Shown: in pieces, positions 8,508 through 17,265 of the stretch
How the letters are laid out: the number at the start of each line of letters is the position of its first letter
How positions within the stretch are numbered: position 1 is the first letter of the stretch
Source of the DNA: Candidatus Poribacteria bacterium
Lineage (GTDB): Bacteria; Poribacteria; WGA-4E; UBA9662
Reading direction: 5' to 3'
Assembly (NCBI GenBank): GCA_030748495.1
Contig: JASMLX010000036.1
Span: 1-53,634 of the forward strand
DNA: 53,634 nucleotides
Program-made: the position numbers and the translations under genes
The notes under the pieces: model-generated
What the model was told of the DNA's origin: nothing
What the model saw: the letters and a program-made list of their open reading frames with translations, nothing else
Databases searched by the model: none

Positions 8508-9323
8508 ATGTCGGATAAAAAACCGAAGCGAACCGTTCACCTTCGCCCACGCTACTATCGATGGTTTGTGGAACCAGACGTCGAGTGGGTAGAAACCAAC
8601 ACAGGATATGCTACGCTGGACTGGCAGGTGCCGATCGATCAGTCGGCAGTGGTGCTGATTGATGTTTGGGAATGTCACTACCTCCAAGATACCAGTGCCC
8701 GGTCGGAACAAATCATTCAGCAAAAGATACGCCCGTTGTTGGCGGCTTGCCGACAGCACGGACTGCAGTTGATTCATGCCCCAGCCCCTAATGTAGCTAA
8801 ACACTATTTAGACTGGCGCCCTAAATCTCGCCAAACACCAGAACCTTTAACAGAAACTAACCAGTCCACCCGGTGGCCCCCCTCAGACTTCCGGCGAAAG
8901 TCAGGCCTTTATACCGATTTTGCCAAGCCAAAAGAAGCCCGGCAGAACGAAATCGATCACTTGGTAGCCAATCGTCAGATGCATCCTGACGTTCGACCGG
9001 AAGGTGCAGATGTAGTGGTTGCCGACGGCCAAGAACTACACCGCTTCTGTAGCCAACGTCAAATTCTATTCCTCTTTTATCTAGGTTTCAATACCAATGC
9101 TTGTATCCTGATGCGCGATTACGGTACCCTAGAGATGAGCAAGCGAGGATATGAGATTATCGTTTTGCGTGACTGCACAACAGGGATGGAATCGCACCAG
9201 ACCCATGATCTGCTATGGCAAACCCGGGGCGCAGTCCTGTTTTTAGAGATGTTCGGCAAACATTCGATTACCTCCCCGGAATTGATCGACGCACTGGCGA
9301 CCAGCCGGTCTGACCTCGAATAA
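8508..9323 (+). CDS. Isochorismatase-like cysteine hydrolase family protein
   Basis: A 271-residue cytoplasmic protein with the isochorismatase/nicotinamidase alpha-beta fold. The nucleophile region GFNTNACILMRDYG gives Cys199, and AVVLIDVW gives Asp52, two of the usual catalytic triad. The third residue, a lysine normally found in the strand before the active-site helix, appears to be replaced (DVVVADGQELHRF, about 169-180). A tail motif RDCTTGMES follows, as in many family members. The substrate is unknown; amide or N-carbamoyl hydrolysis is possible. It precedes two amidohydrolase-fold genes on the same strand (74 bp and then 24 bp spacing), which suggests a shared catabolic task. No good ribosome-binding site is visible, so the start is uncertain. 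Confidence 0.8.
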   Translation: MSDKKPKRTVHLRPRYYRWFVEPDVEWVETNTGYATLDWQVPIDQSAVVLIDVWECHYLQDTSARSEQIIQQKIRPLLAACRQHGLQLIHAPAPNVAKHYLDWRPKSRQTPEPLTETNQSTRWPPSDFRRKSGLYTDFAKPKEARQNEIDHLVANRQMHPDVRPEGADVVVADGQELHRFCSQRQILFLFYLGFNTNACILMRDYGTLEMSKRGYEIIVLRDCTTGMESHQTHDLLWQTRGAVLFLEMFGKHSITSPELIDALATSRSDLE

Positions 9324-9397
9324 GACCGGACTGACAGCCTGGTCAACGGGTTGGTAGAGGCTAAGCTGGCCATTCGGCGTTTAAGAAAAAACGTAAG

Positions 9398-10219
9398 ATG
9401 AATCTTAAACAACTACGATCACAACTCAACTCTCCTTGGCCAGTTTTAGACATGCACGTACATCCACTAGACTGTTTTGGCCTCCACGGTGTATCTTCAG
9501 TGAAGGAAGATGTCCGGTTTCTGACCGAATCTGCTCATCGAGCCGGGGTGACGAAAATGTGCCTTTTCTCGCTCTACCGAACTTGCCCCAGAGAGCCGTC
9601 GGTCGCTGAGTGCCGTATGGCCAACGACTATGCTCTGGCCATGCAAGATATGGCGGCGGACATTTTCCTACCCTTCTGCTATGTAAACCCGATGTATCCA
9701 CAAGAGGCAGTGACCGAAATTGACCGTTGCGTGGGTAAAAAACGGATGTACGGTATCAAACTGTGGGTGGCTCGACGCGCCACTGATCCAGGTCTGAGTC
9801 CAATCCTAGAAAAAGCGGTTGAGTTGGATGTCCCGGTCCTCCAGCATGCTTGGATTAAAACGACAGGTAATCTTCCGGGCGAGTCGTTCCCGTCGGATGT
9901 TGCCGACCTGGCTAACCGACATCCTCAAGCACGCATTATTATGGCTCATCTGAATGGGATTGGATTGAGAGGTCTCGAGGATATTGCCGATAGCCCAAAT
10001 ATATCTGTCGATACATCAGGAGGTGATGCAGAGAGTGGAACGGTCGAAACTGCTGTCAAGACCTTGGGGGCAAAACGGGTGGTTTTCGGCTCTGATGCAC
10101 CGATCCGTCATTTTAGTGGCCAATTGGCAAAAGTCTTGGCAACTGATCTGCCAGAAACCGTTAAACAGGATATCCTCTGGAACAATGCAGCACAGCTCTT
10201 ACCGAAATGGTCAAGATGA
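9398..10219 (+). CDS. Amidohydrolase-related (ACMSD-like TIM-barrel) metal-dependent hydrolase
   Basis: A 273-residue protein of the amidohydrolase-2 family. Metal ligands are visible in order: H20-x-H22 in LDMHVHP, a histidine in PVLQHAW, another in IIMAHLNG, and the conserved aspartate in FGSDAP near the end of the barrel. These are the ligands used by ACMSD-like decarboxylases and hydrolases. The substrate is not evident. It is followed after 24 bp by a homologous gene that has lost these residues. The isochorismatase-like gene upstream probably belongs to the same operon. Confidence 0.85.
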   Translation: MNLKQLRSQLNSPWPVLDMHVHPLDCFGLHGVSSVKEDVRFLTESAHRAGVTKMCLFSLYRTCPREPSVAECRMANDYALAMQDMAADIFLPFCYVNPMYPQEAVTEIDRCVGKKRMYGIKLWVARRATDPGLSPILEKAVELDVPVLQHAWIKTTGNLPGESFPSDVADLANRHPQARIIMAHLNGIGLRGLEDIADSPNISVDTSGGDAESGTVETAVKTLGAKRVVFGSDAPIRHFSGQLAKVLATDLPETVKQDILWNNAAQLLPKWSR

Positions 10220-10243
10220 TGTCCGTCCCCACCAAACAGTAAA

Positions 10244-11032
10244 ATGATCATTGATTTCTGCGCATTTATCGGGAACTGGCCGACATATCCTGTATCGGGT
10301 GATCCGGAAGTGGTCCAGGACACCCTGAGCAATTATGGGGTCTCCCAGATATTGGTGTCATCGTTAGAATCAGCCTGGTGTCGCAACCCCCACAGGTGCA
10401 ACGACTTGGTCTATCGTGCAGCAGAAACGCTGGCCGATATCTGGCCGGTGCCTATTCTTGACCCAACCATAGCTACTTGGAAATCCGCTTTACATCAGGC
10501 ACGGACGTTTGTACCGGAGTTGCACCCGCAAAAACGGGTCCATCTGGTCCGGTTGCTGCCGACCTATTCGCCTTATGACTTGTCTCAGGCTGACGAATTA
10601 TTGAAATCGCTGGTCGAGGCTAAACTGGGGGTGATTATTCAGACACGCCTGGAAGATCCAAGACGGCAACACCCTTTAGCACAGGTGCCGGATCTGCCCG
10701 CTGGGGAAGTGGCTGCAGTGGCGGAACAGTATCCAGCGTTGAAGGTCATTATCGGCGGCACCAGAACGGGCGAAATACGGAATTTGCAACGGCAGTTGAT
10801 GGATCAACCTAACCTATATGCCGACATCTCACAGGTTGATGGACTAGATGTGATTAAGGTGCTAGTTAATGATGGTTTGGTTGACAAACTACTGTTTGGT
10901 TCGCATATCCCCATCTTTACGCCACATGCAGCCATTGCCCGTGTTGTTTGCGATCTCGACGATGGTACACCGAATGCGGTCGCGGCTATTTCAAAGATCT
11001 TCTCCGGAAACGCTGGCCGAATTTTGGATTAA
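10244..11032 (+). CDS. Amidohydrolase-fold protein lacking the metal ligands (probable pseudoenzyme)
   Basis: A 262-residue relative of the preceding protein with the same overall pattern. Every metal-binding position is altered: the H-x-H motif reads DFCAFIGNWP, the barrel histidines are replaced in IIQTRL and IIGGTR, and the terminal aspartate motif reads FGSHIP instead of FGSDAP. The frame is intact and codon use is unremarkable, so it is probably expressed. It may form a mixed complex with the active neighbour or bind ligand without catalysis; both are inference. A hairpin without a T-run lies 70 bp downstream. Confidence 0.75.
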   Translation: MIIDFCAFIGNWPTYPVSGDPEVVQDTLSNYGVSQILVSSLESAWCRNPHRCNDLVYRAAETLADIWPVPILDPTIATWKSALHQARTFVPELHPQKRVHLVRLLPTYSPYDLSQADELLKSLVEAKLGVIIQTRLEDPRRQHPLAQVPDLPAGEVAAVAEQYPALKVIIGGTRTGEIRNLQRQLMDQPNLYADISQVDGLDVIKVLVNDGLVDKLLFGSHIPIFTPHAAIARVVCDLDDGTPNAVAAISKIFSGNAGRILD

Positions 11033-11406
11033 AAATCACTGGTGGAGCTTAGAAAGATCGAAATTCCCGTCGCGTAATAGATCGAATGCAGGCGCGGAGA
11101 TCCCACCGTGATTTCTATGACGGTGGTGATTGAAAGTAAGAATTTAGTCTTCACCGTCCACTATTCTTAATTCACCATTCACTTTTCTCCACTCTCTGCC
11201 CGCTGAAGAGAATTCTTGATATCCTTTCTACATCTGTGCCAGATTGAAACCGTAACATGCGAGGTAAGCAACATGAAACAGGCCTTTGTCTGCATGCTGT
11301 TAATAACACTAAACGAAGTAGGACAAGAGAAAGAAAACCAAGCGCTAGTAGTAATCGCAGATAACAAGAGTGGCACTTACTAGTTAAGTCCAAGAGTTTA
11401 TTAAAA
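11033..11406. other. Intergenic region with one hairpin
   Basis: About 370 bp. CCACCGT at 11103-11109 pairs with ACGGTGG at 11120-11126, a possible 3' end for the amidohydrolase operon, though no T-run follows. The remainder shows no gene. Confidence 0.4.
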
Positions 11407-12425
11407 ATGAACAATATAAAAAAATTAGTTACTTTGGGTCCAAGTTCTCTATGCAGCAAAACCATTAAAGAGTTAGATAAGCACGATATATTTGTTTTTC
11501 GGATTAATCTTTCACATACTCCCATCGATGAACTTGAAACTACGATCAGAAAAATACAAGATAATACGGATACACCCATATGTATTGATAGTGAAGGTGC
11601 ACAAATAAGAAATCACCGAATGAGAAGCGAACGGATTTTCTATAAAAAAGGAGATTATGTCAAAATACACTTTGATGATATTGAGGGCGATTCAAAAAAT
11701 ATTTCTTCGCTCTTAGGGGGATTGCAAGGGAATTTCGTATCGGTGATATTTTAAGTGTTGATTTTCATGAGGTTAGTCTTTGTATCGAGAGTATTAGTAG
11801 AAATTATTGTAATGCTCTTATCACAAATGAAGGTTTAGTCAGCAGTAATAAAGCGGTCGATTTAAATAGAGAGATTGATTTACGTTCTATTACGGAAAAG
11901 GATGAAAAAGCTATAGAAATTTCGAGGAAAATGGATGTCGGTCATTTTGCATTATCTTTTGTCAGTGATGAAAAAGCTGTGGAGATTTTTCGCAAAAAGA
12001 TTGGAAATGATAGTTATTTAATTTCAAAAATCGAATGTTTGTCAGGTCTTAAAAATCTTCAGGCAATAATAGGAAGGACTGATGCATTATTAATTGATAG
12101 AGGAGATCTTTCAAGACAAATTCCTGTGGGAAAAATACCTTTTTTTCAACGGAGGATTATCTCTCTTTCCAAAAGTAAAGCTAAACCTGTTTTTGTCGCA
12201 ACGAATCTACTAGAAACAATGGTTGCGACGAAACAGCCCTCAAGAGCTGAAGTGAACGATGTCATAAGTACACTCAATATGGGCACGAGCGGCCTAGTGC
12301 TGGCGGCGGAAACCGCTATAGGAAAATACCCCGTGGAATGTGTTGAAATGATATCGAGATTGATCAGACAATATGAATACTGGACACCAAATACAAGTAT
12401 TCAAGAACTTTTGTTGAATGAATAA
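11407..12425 (+). pseudogene. Pyruvate-kinase-like protein, single frameshift, no C-domain
   Basis: Codons 1-115 encode a pyruvate-kinase-like head: LVTLGPSSL, FRINLSHT and the IDSEGAQIRN motif. That frame stops at 11754. From about 11720 the neighbouring frame continues the family without loss (REFRIGDILSVDF, KAVDLNREIDLRSITEKDE, then SFVSDEKAVEIF, SKIE, IDRGDLSRQI, FVATNLLETM, SRAEVNDVIS, LAAETAIGKYP). One base change in the G-rich stretch at 11717-11735 would restore one frame of about 340 codons. Metal and substrate residues of the TIM barrel look mostly conserved, but the usual C-terminal allosteric domain is absent. The gene is more AT-rich than its neighbours, which may mean transfer. 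It may be a sequencing error, programmed frameshifting or a young pseudogene. Confidence 0.75.
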
Positions 12426-12630
12426 TATTAGTTAAGAAACTACTGGCGCTGAGGTTGGCGACGGCAAAGCCGTAGCTGAATCAATGGCGAAACTGTCCCA
12501 GCCCGATGATATTATGGCGGATAAAGATATGATAGCGAAAATTTGAGAAATCAAATTAAGGATAAAGGGCCACAACTTGTGACTCCAAGAAAAGAGAATT
12601 TCAACATCGGCCATAACAGTATGCACGAAT

Positions 12631-12910
12631 TCAACTACCAAGTGCAACAGATGAATAATGCCCGAAGAATAGCTGATGTGGAGTTTTCATGCCAAAGCAC
12701 TTTAGAGGACGGTTATTGAGTTTTTTCATCACCCACCTGACTTGTTGAAATCTGGGTAAATTTTGTCCTTTTGGGGAAACCCTGTCTGATCAGTCTATTT
12801 ATATTTTCGTTGAGACCACGTTCTCATCAAGCATCAGGATAGGCGAAGTAAAACTTGGTCTTCAGGCTTTTGGCCATGCATTCATGTTGGGCAAATTATT
12901 TTCCGTTGTC
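12631..12910 (-). pseudogene. IS30-family transposase C-terminal remnant
   Basis: The minus strand reads DNGK, stop, FAQHECMAKSLKTKFYFAYP, two stops, ERGLNENINRLIRQGFPKRT, then after a frameshift KKLNNRPLKCFGMKTPHQLF with SVAL at the end. This is the DNG(K)EF...WERG-NEN-N-LIRQ...LNNRP order of IS30-type DDE transposases. Three stops and one frameshift inactivate it. The N-terminal half is missing. Confidence 0.8.
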
Positions 12911-13008
12911 TAAGAACCTATCCGTAAATAAATCCTGCTTTGCGGCATGTAATTATAGCCGCTGCCAGGTGTCACAATGACAGGTAAGTTATGTTGAGTT
13001 TTTCATCG

Positions 13009-13200
13009 TCGACCAGGATTTTCCTGATCATCTAAAAGAAGAATGTTACCAACTTCCACCCCAGAAAAACCATCCTCCAGCCGTAGAATAGCTTTTAACC
13101 TATCTGCAAACTTTCTTGGTTTACAATTACGGTGTAATGGCTTAATTTGAACCTTCTCTTCTAGCGATAATTTTATGGTCATGTATCTAAATGTCAACAA
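13009..13200 (-). pseudogene. IS630-type transposase N-terminal remnant
   Basis: A minus-strand frame encodes LSLEEKVQIKPLHRNCKPRK followed by FADRLKAILRLEDGFSGVEV and GNILLLDD. This resembles the helix-turn-helix head of IS630-type transposases or their stand-alone HTH proteins. The recognition-helix continuation is lost after the last aspartates. It abuts an IS30 remnant, so two elements have collided or been deleted into each other. Confidence 0.55.
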
Positions 13201-13526
13201 TATAAAGATGGTGATTATTGTCTAAATCACCTAACAAAAGACATCTAAACTACTGATTAATAATAAATTAATTCAATAATTTACGAAAACAAAATCAGAA
13301 ATCCCGAAAACCTAAATGGATTGAGTATATATTTCTTTGGGAGTTGTTTAATCGATACTTATCCCCCTACGAGTTTCCCACGACTTAAAGGGAACATCGA
13401 GTACAACAATAACCGTAATCAGCTACTCTCAAAAGAGCTATACTACTAACATTTGCAACTTTCCAGCCAGATCAAGTATTAGGCTTCAGTGACAAACTGT
13501 GCTGAAGGATTTTAGTCCCTTTTGGA
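13201..13526. other. AT-rich gap without recognisable gene
   Basis: About 325 bp of AT-rich sequence between transposase remnants and the next intact gene. It presumably holds the promoter of the membrane protein, but no convincing -35/-10 pair was identified. Confidence 0.4.
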
Positions 13527-15464
13527 ATGAAAATGGTAAAAGAAAATAGCCGGTTGGGGCATGACGATAACAAAAGCCCCAAAAGAATCGTGTCAAATAT
13601 ACTCGTTACAGGGTTAGCACAGGCAAAACGCCTACCACTTCATACCCTGACTTTTATTCTTCTGCTTGCTGTGGTGCAACCGCTCTGGCACGGTTATCAA
13701 TTCGGCGTCTCGGATCACTCTATTCAATTCTCTATCATGAATCGCATGATGGACCCAACGCTGTATCCGGGTGACCCAATGCTGGAAACAGCAAAAGGGT
13801 ACGTCAGTTTTTTCCCCTGGTTGATAACAATGCTTATCAAAATGGTTAGCGATCAGGAGATACTCTATTTTACGCTTCACATTTTGTCTTACTTTTTCTT
13901 TTTCACTGTGCTTTATTATCTCTCCAGACTGCTATTTAATAATTCCTGCGCGAGACTTTGCCTAGTATTGATGTCCACCAAAAAAATTGTCCTAGGCGGT
14001 AGTTCGATCCATTTTACCGGTCTGTATCCGTCGTTCGTTACCTTGCCGCTCGTATTGTGGGCCATCTATCTCTTCTTAAAGGAAAAACCCACTATCGCCT
14101 ATGCAATTGTCGGTATCAGTTTAAATTTTCACACCCTGATTTCAGGCTATGCAGTATGCATGTTGTTCTGCTGCTCGCTGTTGGGTGTCGTTTCCAAAGA
14201 GATACAGGGCAAAAAACTGGCAAAATGTGTGGGTATATTCGTTTTTTTCGCATCCCCAACCTTTATCTGGATACTATCCACCCACGGGGAAATGACCGAC
14301 GAGTGGATACGGTTATTGAGGGTTCGATCCTTTCATCATAGCTTTCCACTCTCCTGGTCGGGTGCGTCCTATATTAACTATTTGCTGTTTCTTGCAACGG
14401 GCGTATTATCATTTATCTATATCCCCGTATGGAGACTTCATCGTAAGATACTGGCTTTTGTCCTGACCATAGGTGGCTTGTGCGCGGTTGGACTTGTATT
14501 TTCCGAATACTACCCGCTCAAATCAGTACTGCGTGGTCAACTTTTCCGCAGCACCAACTTCCTGACAATCTTCAGCGTGATTTATATTTCCAATTACCTG
14601 TGCCAATGCTGGCAAAAAAGTACGCTGCACAAAGTTACGGCAGCCACTATTTTCACCGTTCTGTTTCTACCATCGAATTTCAACCTGCTCATTTTGGGAC
14701 TTATCCTGGCCGTCTTAACTGAAAACCTGGTCAACCGCAGGAATGATCTGCAACCAAAAGATGAAACAAACAAGGAAGGCCTATCGACCCGTTTTAATCG
14801 ACCTGTATGGACCTCAATTCTTATCTTGATAGTGATTTTAATCAGGAACTTTTCTCCGCACGACAGTTTCCCTTCCGTTTTCAGTTTGAACAGCGCCGTT
14901 AGCCTGATCCATACTTTTTTAGAAGATCCTCTATTAACCTGTCTCATCTGCACAGTGATTATTATCAGATTGATCGCCAACGCAAAGAACCTAATTCACC
15001 AATTATCTATCTCTGCAATTACGGTTTTGTTGCTGATGATTTACATCGTTCCATCGGCTTACAAGCGATATCACCCCGAACACCGTGACAGTCAGGGTTG
15101 GCGAGGGATTCAAACCTGGGCACGAAAAAACACCAGCAACGCCGATCTGTTCCTGACCCCACCATATATGACAGGGTTTCGTATTTTTTCGCAGCGACCG
15201 ATTGTTGGGGAATGGAAAGACGGCACACAACAGTATTTTGATGCTGATTACGCTTATGAATGGTGGCAGCGAATGCAAGCCATGAAATCGGATAGTCCCA
15301 GTCGCCGGGATTTCGATAAGTTAGGAGAAATGGGCTACCGGGAACTGGCCGAAAAGTATGGTGCTTCCTACCTTGTTTTGCCAACCAGGATATCGCCGGG
15401 GTTATCTAAAATATATGACAACAACCAATTCTCGGTTTACTCACTGGGTAATCGTCAAAAATAA
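13527..15464 (+). CDS. Polytopic membrane protein with C-terminal soluble domain (DUF6798/GT-C-like)
   Basis: A 645-residue protein with a basic N-terminus of about 35 residues, then roughly a dozen hydrophobic segments up to about residue 520, and a soluble C-terminal domain. The opening loop contains GYQFGVSDHSIQFSIMNRMM and DPTLYPGDPML, a pattern I associate with DUF6798-type membrane proteins. The C-terminal part has RGIQTWARKNTSNADLFLTP and GASYLVLP, which resembles the soluble domain of polyprenol-linked glycosyltransferases of the GT-C class. It could add sugars to lipids or surface polymers, but no catalytic acidic pair was established. No clear ribosome-binding site precedes the ATG; a start at the second ATG (13533) is equally possible. 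Confidence 0.7.
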   Translation: MKMVKENSRLGHDDNKSPKRIVSNILVTGLAQAKRLPLHTLTFILLLAVVQPLWHGYQFGVSDHSIQFSIMNRMMDPTLYPGDPMLETAKGYVSFFPWLITMLIKMVSDQEILYFTLHILSYFFFFTVLYYLSRLLFNNSCARLCLVLMSTKKIVLGGSSIHFTGLYPSFVTLPLVLWAIYLFLKEKPTIAYAIVGISLNFHTLISGYAVCMLFCCSLLGVVSKEIQGKKLAKCVGIFVFFASPTFIWILSTHGEMTDEWIRLLRVRSFHHSFPLSWSGASYINYLLFLATGVLSFIYIPVWRLHRKILAFVLTIGGLCAVGLVFSEYYPLKSVLRGQLFRSTNFLTIFSVIYISNYLCQCWQKSTLHKVTAATIFTVLFLPSNFNLLILGLILAVLTENLVNRRNDLQPKDETNKEGLSTRFNRPVWTSILILIVILIRNFSPHDSFPSVFSLNSAVSLIHTFLEDPLLTCLICTVIIIRLIANAKNLIHQLSISAITVLLLMIYIVPSAYKRYHPEHRDSQGWRGIQTWARKNTSNADLFLTPPYMTGFRIFSQRPIVGEWKDGTQQYFDADYAYEWWQRMQAMKSDSPSRRDFDKLGEMGYRELAEKYGASYLVLPTRISPGLSKIYDNNQFSVYSLGNRQK

Positions 15465-15718
15465 GGAGTGTGGGCCAGCTAAAAATGGAGCAGATGATCC
15501 TATAGTGTCAGCCTTTTATGGTCGAAAGCTTAGATCAGTGTTATAATTTTCAGATTCCGTGATGAATTCAACCTTTTTCACTCTTGAATCCGACCTGGAG
15601 CTTCTTGTCTTCACCCCTAGCTCAACCTTTCCTACTATGGGCTCCAGAAACTAGAGGTGATTCAGTTGAAATGTTGCTGAAACTGGATCTAACAACATAA
15701 CCCCCGTTAAGGTGTGGA

Positions 15719-17134
15719 ATGAGAAGGTTTATTTGGATGCTGCTATTAGTTGCCTTGGTCAGTTGTAATCAGGATCAGGCTGCTGTTTCAACAGTTGTAG
15801 ATACAGCGCCGCCCACTATTCTGGGTACTAGTGTTCAGGGTGGACCGATTCCCGTCAACGCTCCAATCTTACTAACATTCAACGAGAAGATTAATCTGAC
15901 CTCTGTCCAACGGGGGATTACCCTTCAATCCAGTATTGACGCTCAACCGATCACCGGTCGTATTACACTGCAGCTAAAAGGTCGGGAAGTCAAATATACA
16001 CCTACCGGTCAAATGACGCCTGGCCCTTACGTTCTAACCGTGCTGGGAGTCAAGGATACTAAAGGAAACGTTCTAACAACACCATTCTCAATTTTCTTTC
16101 AGGCCATCGACTCCGGCTCGATTAAAAATCCAACGGATGTAACCCCGCCGACGGTAGTCAGCACTACCCCAATTACTGACCAGATCGTACAGACAACCAG
16201 TTTGCTGGTCATCCGATTTAGTGAAGTAGTAGACCCGGCATCGGCCCAGTCGGGCATCTCCGTGCCAAAGGTGAAAGGTCGCATTATCACGGTGGGAGCC
16301 GTGGTCATCTTCGAACCTCGCGAACCGATGCCGATAGGTCAACAAACGTTGGAGATCTCAGGGGTGAAAGACCTAGTTGGGAATGCAATGTCAGATCGAC
16401 ATCGGATCTCCTTTCAGGTTACGATTATTCCTCCGGCCGAAGAGGAGGCGTCACTAACCGTTGTTCCGTCCAGAGGTGGAATTTTTTGGGAGGCAGAAAA
16501 GTTTGTAAGGAAGAAAGGCGATTCGATCGGGAGTTACAAAGTCCCTTTTAAGGCCAGAGGTAACCCGGATCAAGGTGTAAAAGATTATGTGATCAAGAAT
16601 TCATCTGCTGGTAGGTTTATTGGTGTCGACAATGGAAGAGCGGTCAACGGTTCCTGGTTGAAGTATCGATTCACCGTTCCCAGAGCAGGGAAATGGTATT
16701 TTTGGGGACGTGTTATTGCCCCTTCGGTTGCCGATAATTCCTTTTTTTGGGGGGTCGACATCGGGGATCACGAAGCGAAAAACGAGGACGATAACAACTG
16801 CAATATATGGGACTTCTTTGAAAAAGAAGAACTGCGTCAGCACTACACCACCGATTGGGTTTGGTTTCGGCTTAACAGTCGAAATGGGAATCCGTTTCCG
16901 GGCCAGGAGATGGAGCAGCACGGTGCTAACCCAACACCACTGGAACTGAAAACGGGTCAACACACCTTCCATCTGATCGATCGGGAAGATGGTACCTTTA
17001 TCGATGCGATTTATGCCACCATGAACAAGCGTTTGGATGTCAACAAATCGGGACCGACAGGACCATTAGCGGTGGAGATGGAACCGCGGTTATCCGTGCT
17101 GTGGGGCCAGTTGAAATCATCTAAATCAAGGTAA
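15719..17134 (+). CDS. Lipoprotein with two SbsA-like Ig domains, a jelly-roll-like domain and an L-x-x-x-W-x-x-L-K tail
   Basis: Residues 1-16 form a lipoprotein signal peptide with lipobox LVSC and Cys16 as the lipidation site; AAGGTG precedes the start. Two SbsA-type Ig-like (Big_5) domains follow at about 27-125 and 140-238, both opening with APPT/TPPT and containing IxxTFNE/IRFSE-like strands. Residues about 255-455 form a beta-rich domain (FWEAEKF, GSWLKYRF, KWYFWGRV, HTFHLIDRED) that resembles a carbohydrate-binding jelly roll. The last residues, VEMEPRLSVLWGQLKSSK, match the tail of three other secreted proteins in this window. It is probably a periplasmic or outer-surface protein that binds carbohydrate. 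Confidence 0.8.
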   Translation: MRRFIWMLLLVALVSCNQDQAAVSTVVDTAPPTILGTSVQGGPIPVNAPILLTFNEKINLTSVQRGITLQSSIDAQPITGRITLQLKGREVKYTPTGQMTPGPYVLTVLGVKDTKGNVLTTPFSIFFQAIDSGSIKNPTDVTPPTVVSTTPITDQIVQTTSLLVIRFSEVVDPASAQSGISVPKVKGRIITVGAVVIFEPREPMPIGQQTLEISGVKDLVGNAMSDRHRISFQVTIIPPAEEEASLTVVPSRGGIFWEAEKFVRKKGDSIGSYKVPFKARGNPDQGVKDYVIKNSSAGRFIGVDNGRAVNGSWLKYRFTVPRAGKWYFWGRVIAPSVADNSFFWGVDIGDHEAKNEDDNNCNIWDFFEKEELRQHYTTDWVWFRLNSRNGNPFPGQEMEQHGANPTPLELKTGQHTFHLIDREDGTFIDAIYATMNKRLDVNKSGPTGPLAVEMEPRLSVLWGQLKSSKSR

Positions 17135-17265
17135 TTAAATGAAGTCCAGCACCTCTAATTAGTTTCCTTAACCGTGCTGAACACAAACCTTTAGTTGGTG
17201 TTTGACCGGGGGAACCATCCCGGTACGACTCGGGATTTCGTCCCTTTCCATAAATCAATTATTAC

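Noticed and set aside
12442..12547. Plus-strand stretch GAEVGDGKAVAESMAKLSQP
   Set aside because: Protein-like but very short, without start signal or recognisable family, and followed by stops.
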